Of a DNA stretch of 21,691 nt, positions 19,866-21,691 are shown piece after piece. Both the position numbers and the translations under genes were made by a program. Every line of letters starts with the position of its first letter. The stretch's first letter is position 1. The stretch is from Caryophanales bacterium UBA6414. Lineage in GTDB: Bacteria > Bacillota_I > Bacilli_A > RF39 > UBA660. The stretch spans positions 27,702 to 49,392 of the forward strand of contig DJPK01000028.1 of NCBI GenBank assembly GCA_002438545.1. Reading direction: 5' to 3'. The notes beneath the pieces were generated by a model that ran no database searches, was not told where the DNA came from, and worked only from the letters and a program-made list of their open reading frames with translations.

Positions 19866-21622
19866 TGATAAATATTAAAGAAGATGAAAAATTAAGTGTT
19901 TTAAATCATAGTTGTGCTCATTTATTAGCACATGCTGTTAAACATTTATATCCTGAGGCTAAGTTTTGGGTGGGTCCTGTTATTGATGAAGGATTTTACT
20001 ATGATATTGATTTAGGGGAGAATGTTGTTACAGATGAAGTTCTTGCTAAGATAGAAAAAGAAATGAAGAAAATTAGTAAGGATAATAAGTTAATTAAGAG
20101 ATTAGAGTTATCTAAGGAAGAAGCTTTAGAAATGTTTAAAGATGATCCTTATAAGATAGATTTAATTGAGAGAATGGGTCCTGATGAGGTTATTAGTGCA
20201 TATCAACAAGGAGATTTTGTTGATTTATGTAGAGGACCACATGTTGAGAGTACTAAGTTAATTAAATATTTTAAGTTAATTAAGTTTAGTGGTGCTTATT
20301 ATAAGGGTGACTCTAAGAATAAGATGCTTCAAAGAATATATGGAGTATGTTTCTATAATGAAGAAGATTTACAGAATTATTTAAATGAATTAGAAGATTT
20401 AAAATTAAGAGATCATCGCAAGATAGGTAAAGATTTAGATATATTTATGGTTCATGATTTAGTTGGCAAGGGTATGCCTTTATGGCTTCCTAATGGAGCT
20501 TTAGTTAGAAAACAATTAGAGAATTATATTTATGAGAAAGAACAGAAGATGGGATATTTGCATGTATATACTCCATGTGTAGGTACTGTTGATTTATATA
20601 AGACTAGTGGTCATTGGGATCATTATAAAGAGAATATGTTTCCTTCTATGAAGGTTGATGATGAAGAGTTTGTTTTAAGACCAATGAATTGTCCACATCA
20701 TATGCTTATATATGGTAATACTATTCATTCATATCGTGAACTTCCTATTAGAATTGGGGAATTTGCTACTGATTTTAGATATGAAGCAAGTGGAGCTGTT
20801 AAGGGATTAGAGAGAGTTAGATGTATGTGTCAAAATGATGCACATTTATTTGTTAGACCTGATCAAATTGGAGAAGAGTTTAAGAAAGTTGTTTCTTTAA
20901 TACTTGATGTTTATAATGATTTTGGTATTAAGAATTATAAGTTTAGATTATCTTTACGTGATAAAAATGATAAAGAAAAATATTTTGATGATGATGAGAT
21001 GTGGAATGAGGCCGAAAATAGGCTTCGTGAGGTCTTAAATGAACTTGGATGTGAATATACTGAGGCTATTGGAGAAGCTGCTTTCTATGGCCCTAAATTG
21101 GACGTAGAGGTCAAACCTGCGATTGGTCCTGAGGTAACTTTATCAACATGTCAACTTGATTTCTTATTACCTAGAAGATTTAATCTTTCTTATGTAGATA
21201 GTGATGGTTCTAAAAAAGTTCCTGTTGTTTTACATCGTGCTATATTTGGTACTTTTGATAGATTTACAGCATTTATTTTAGAGGAAACTAAGGGTTCTTT
21301 ACCTACTTGGTTAAGTCCTATTCAAGTAAATGTTATTCCGGTTAATAATGACTATCATTTAGATTATGCTAAAGATATTGAAAAGTTATTACTAGATAAT
21401 GGTATTAGAGTTAATTTGGATGCTAGAGGTGAAAAACTTAGTTATAAGATTCGTGAATCACAAACTAAGAAGATTCCGTATACTTTAATTTTAGGTAATG
21501 TAGAAAGAGATAATAATGCTGTTAGTTATCGTAAGTTTGGTAGTGATGAGACAACTACTTTACCTAAAGATGAGTTTGTAAAATATATTAAAAATGTTAT
21601 AGATAGTAAAAAAAGGGATTAA
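19865..21622 (+). CDS. thrS: Threonyl-tRNA synthetase lacking the TGS domain
   Basis: ThrRS charges tRNA-Thr. At 585 residues it is about 55-60 shorter than the usual 640. The sequence starts directly in the editing domain, so the N-terminal TGS (N1) domain is missing. The editing site is intact: H15-x3-H19 and C122-x3-H126. In the class II core the zinc ligands are C276 (M-N-C-P-H-H), H327 (N-D-A-H) and H457 (L-H-R-A). Motif 2 has F-R-Y-E-A-S-G-A, and motif 3 is G-T-F-D-R-F near 462-467. The anticodon-binding domain covers about 485-585. The start overlaps the upstream gene by one base, which rules out a longer open frame covering a TGS. Mycoplasma ThrRS also lacks TGS, so this is a lineage trait rather than a broken gene. 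It is controlled by the T-box upstream. Confidence 0.97.
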   Translation: MINIKEDEKLSVLNHSCAHLLAHAVKHLYPEAKFWVGPVIDEGFYYDIDLGENVVTDEVLAKIEKEMKKISKDNKLIKRLELSKEEALEMFKDDPYKIDLIERMGPDEVISAYQQGDFVDLCRGPHVESTKLIKYFKLIKFSGAYYKGDSKNKMLQRIYGVCFYNEEDLQNYLNELEDLKLRDHRKIGKDLDIFMVHDLVGKGMPLWLPNGALVRKQLENYIYEKEQKMGYLHVYTPCVGTVDLYKTSGHWDHYKENMFPSMKVDDEEFVLRPMNCPHHMLIYGNTIHSYRELPIRIGEFATDFRYEASGAVKGLERVRCMCQNDAHLFVRPDQIGEEFKKVVSLILDVYNDFGIKNYKFRLSLRDKNDKEKYFDDDEMWNEAENRLREVLNELGCEYTEAIGEAAFYGPKLDVEVKPAIGPEVTLSTCQLDFLLPRRFNLSYVDSDGSKKVPVVLHRAIFGTFDRFTAFILEETKGSLPTWLSPIQVNVIPVNNDYHLDYAKDIEKLLLDNGIRVNLDARGEKLSYKIRESQTKKIPYTLILGNVERDNNAVSYRKFGSDETTTLPKDEFVKYIKNVIDSKKRD

Positions 21623-21628
21623 TAAAAT

Positions 21629-21663
21629 AAGTAAATACATTAACGCGTGTTTACTTTTTCTTT
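21629..21663 (+). terminator. Intrinsic terminator after thrS
   Basis: AAGTAAATAC at 21629-21638 pairs with GTGTTTACTT at 21647-21656, a 10-bp stem with one T-G pair and an 8-nt loop, followed by the tail TTTCTTT. It begins 7 nt after the thrS stop. The last 28 bases of the window after it show no feature. Confidence 0.85.
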
Positions 21664-21691
21664 AATATAAAAATGTTACAGTTCAGACTAG

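Noticed and set aside
1..21691. CRISPR arrays, insertion sequences, tRNA or rRNA genes, prophage
   Set aside because: No regularly spaced repeats, transposase frames, tRNA cloverleafs or phage genes were seen; the window is core chromosomal.

Overview
This is an AT-rich chromosomal window from a low-GC Gram-positive bacterium (Bacillota, Bacilli side), probably an uncultured, genome-reduced lineage close to the Erysipelotrichia/Mollicutes branch. The reasons are the full S10-spc-alpha ribosomal supercluster in firmicute order, RNase Y, YlxM, a zinc-type S14, a zinc-LID adenylate kinase, sigma-A promoters, GGAGG ribosome binding sites and a T-box leader. Traits shared with Mollicutes are a missing rpmD (L30), a ThrRS without its TGS domain, and no gene ending in TGA. 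MurE shows that the organism builds a peptidoglycan wall, so it is not a Mycoplasma. The taxonomic placement is inference.

Layout. 1-204: 3' end of rny (RNase Y), with a terminator folded across its stop codon. 286-3969: ftsY-ylxM-(stand-alone Clp D1-like AAA+ ATPase)-murE, all on the plus strand with tight spacing, started by an extended -10 promoter and closed by a terminator at 3968-4002. 4003-4272: no gene; it holds a TTGATT-17-TATAAT promoter and a structured leader of about 130 nt. 4273-18354: a continuous array of 30 genes, rpsJ-rplC-rplD-rplW-rplB-rpsS-rplV-rpsC-rplP-rpmC-rpsQ-rplN-rplX-rplE-rpsN-rpsH-rplF-rplR-rpsE-rplO-secY-adk-map-infA-rpmJ-rpsM-rpsK-rpoA-rplQ, closed by a terminator overlapping the rplQ stop codon. 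18383-19156: a protein-kinase-like gene behind a perfect consensus promoter. 19157-19412: a T-box riboswitch with its own promoter. 19413-21622: an unrecognised 150-residue protein translationally coupled to thrS, closed by a terminator at 21629-21663. Every real gene is on the plus strand.

How the genes work together. Most of the window makes the translation machinery: 26 ribosomal proteins, IF-1, methionine aminopeptidase and ThrRS. It also encodes RNA polymerase alpha, the Sec channel with the SRP receptor FtsY, and Adk. The T-box should couple thrS and its unknown partner to the charging of tRNA-Thr.

Least explained parts: the single-ring Clp-like ATPase where ffh would be expected, the kinase-like protein with the strongest-looking promoter in the window, and the unknown gene in the thrS operon. 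The 37 genes with a visible stop codon end in TAA (25) or TAG (12) and never in TGA.
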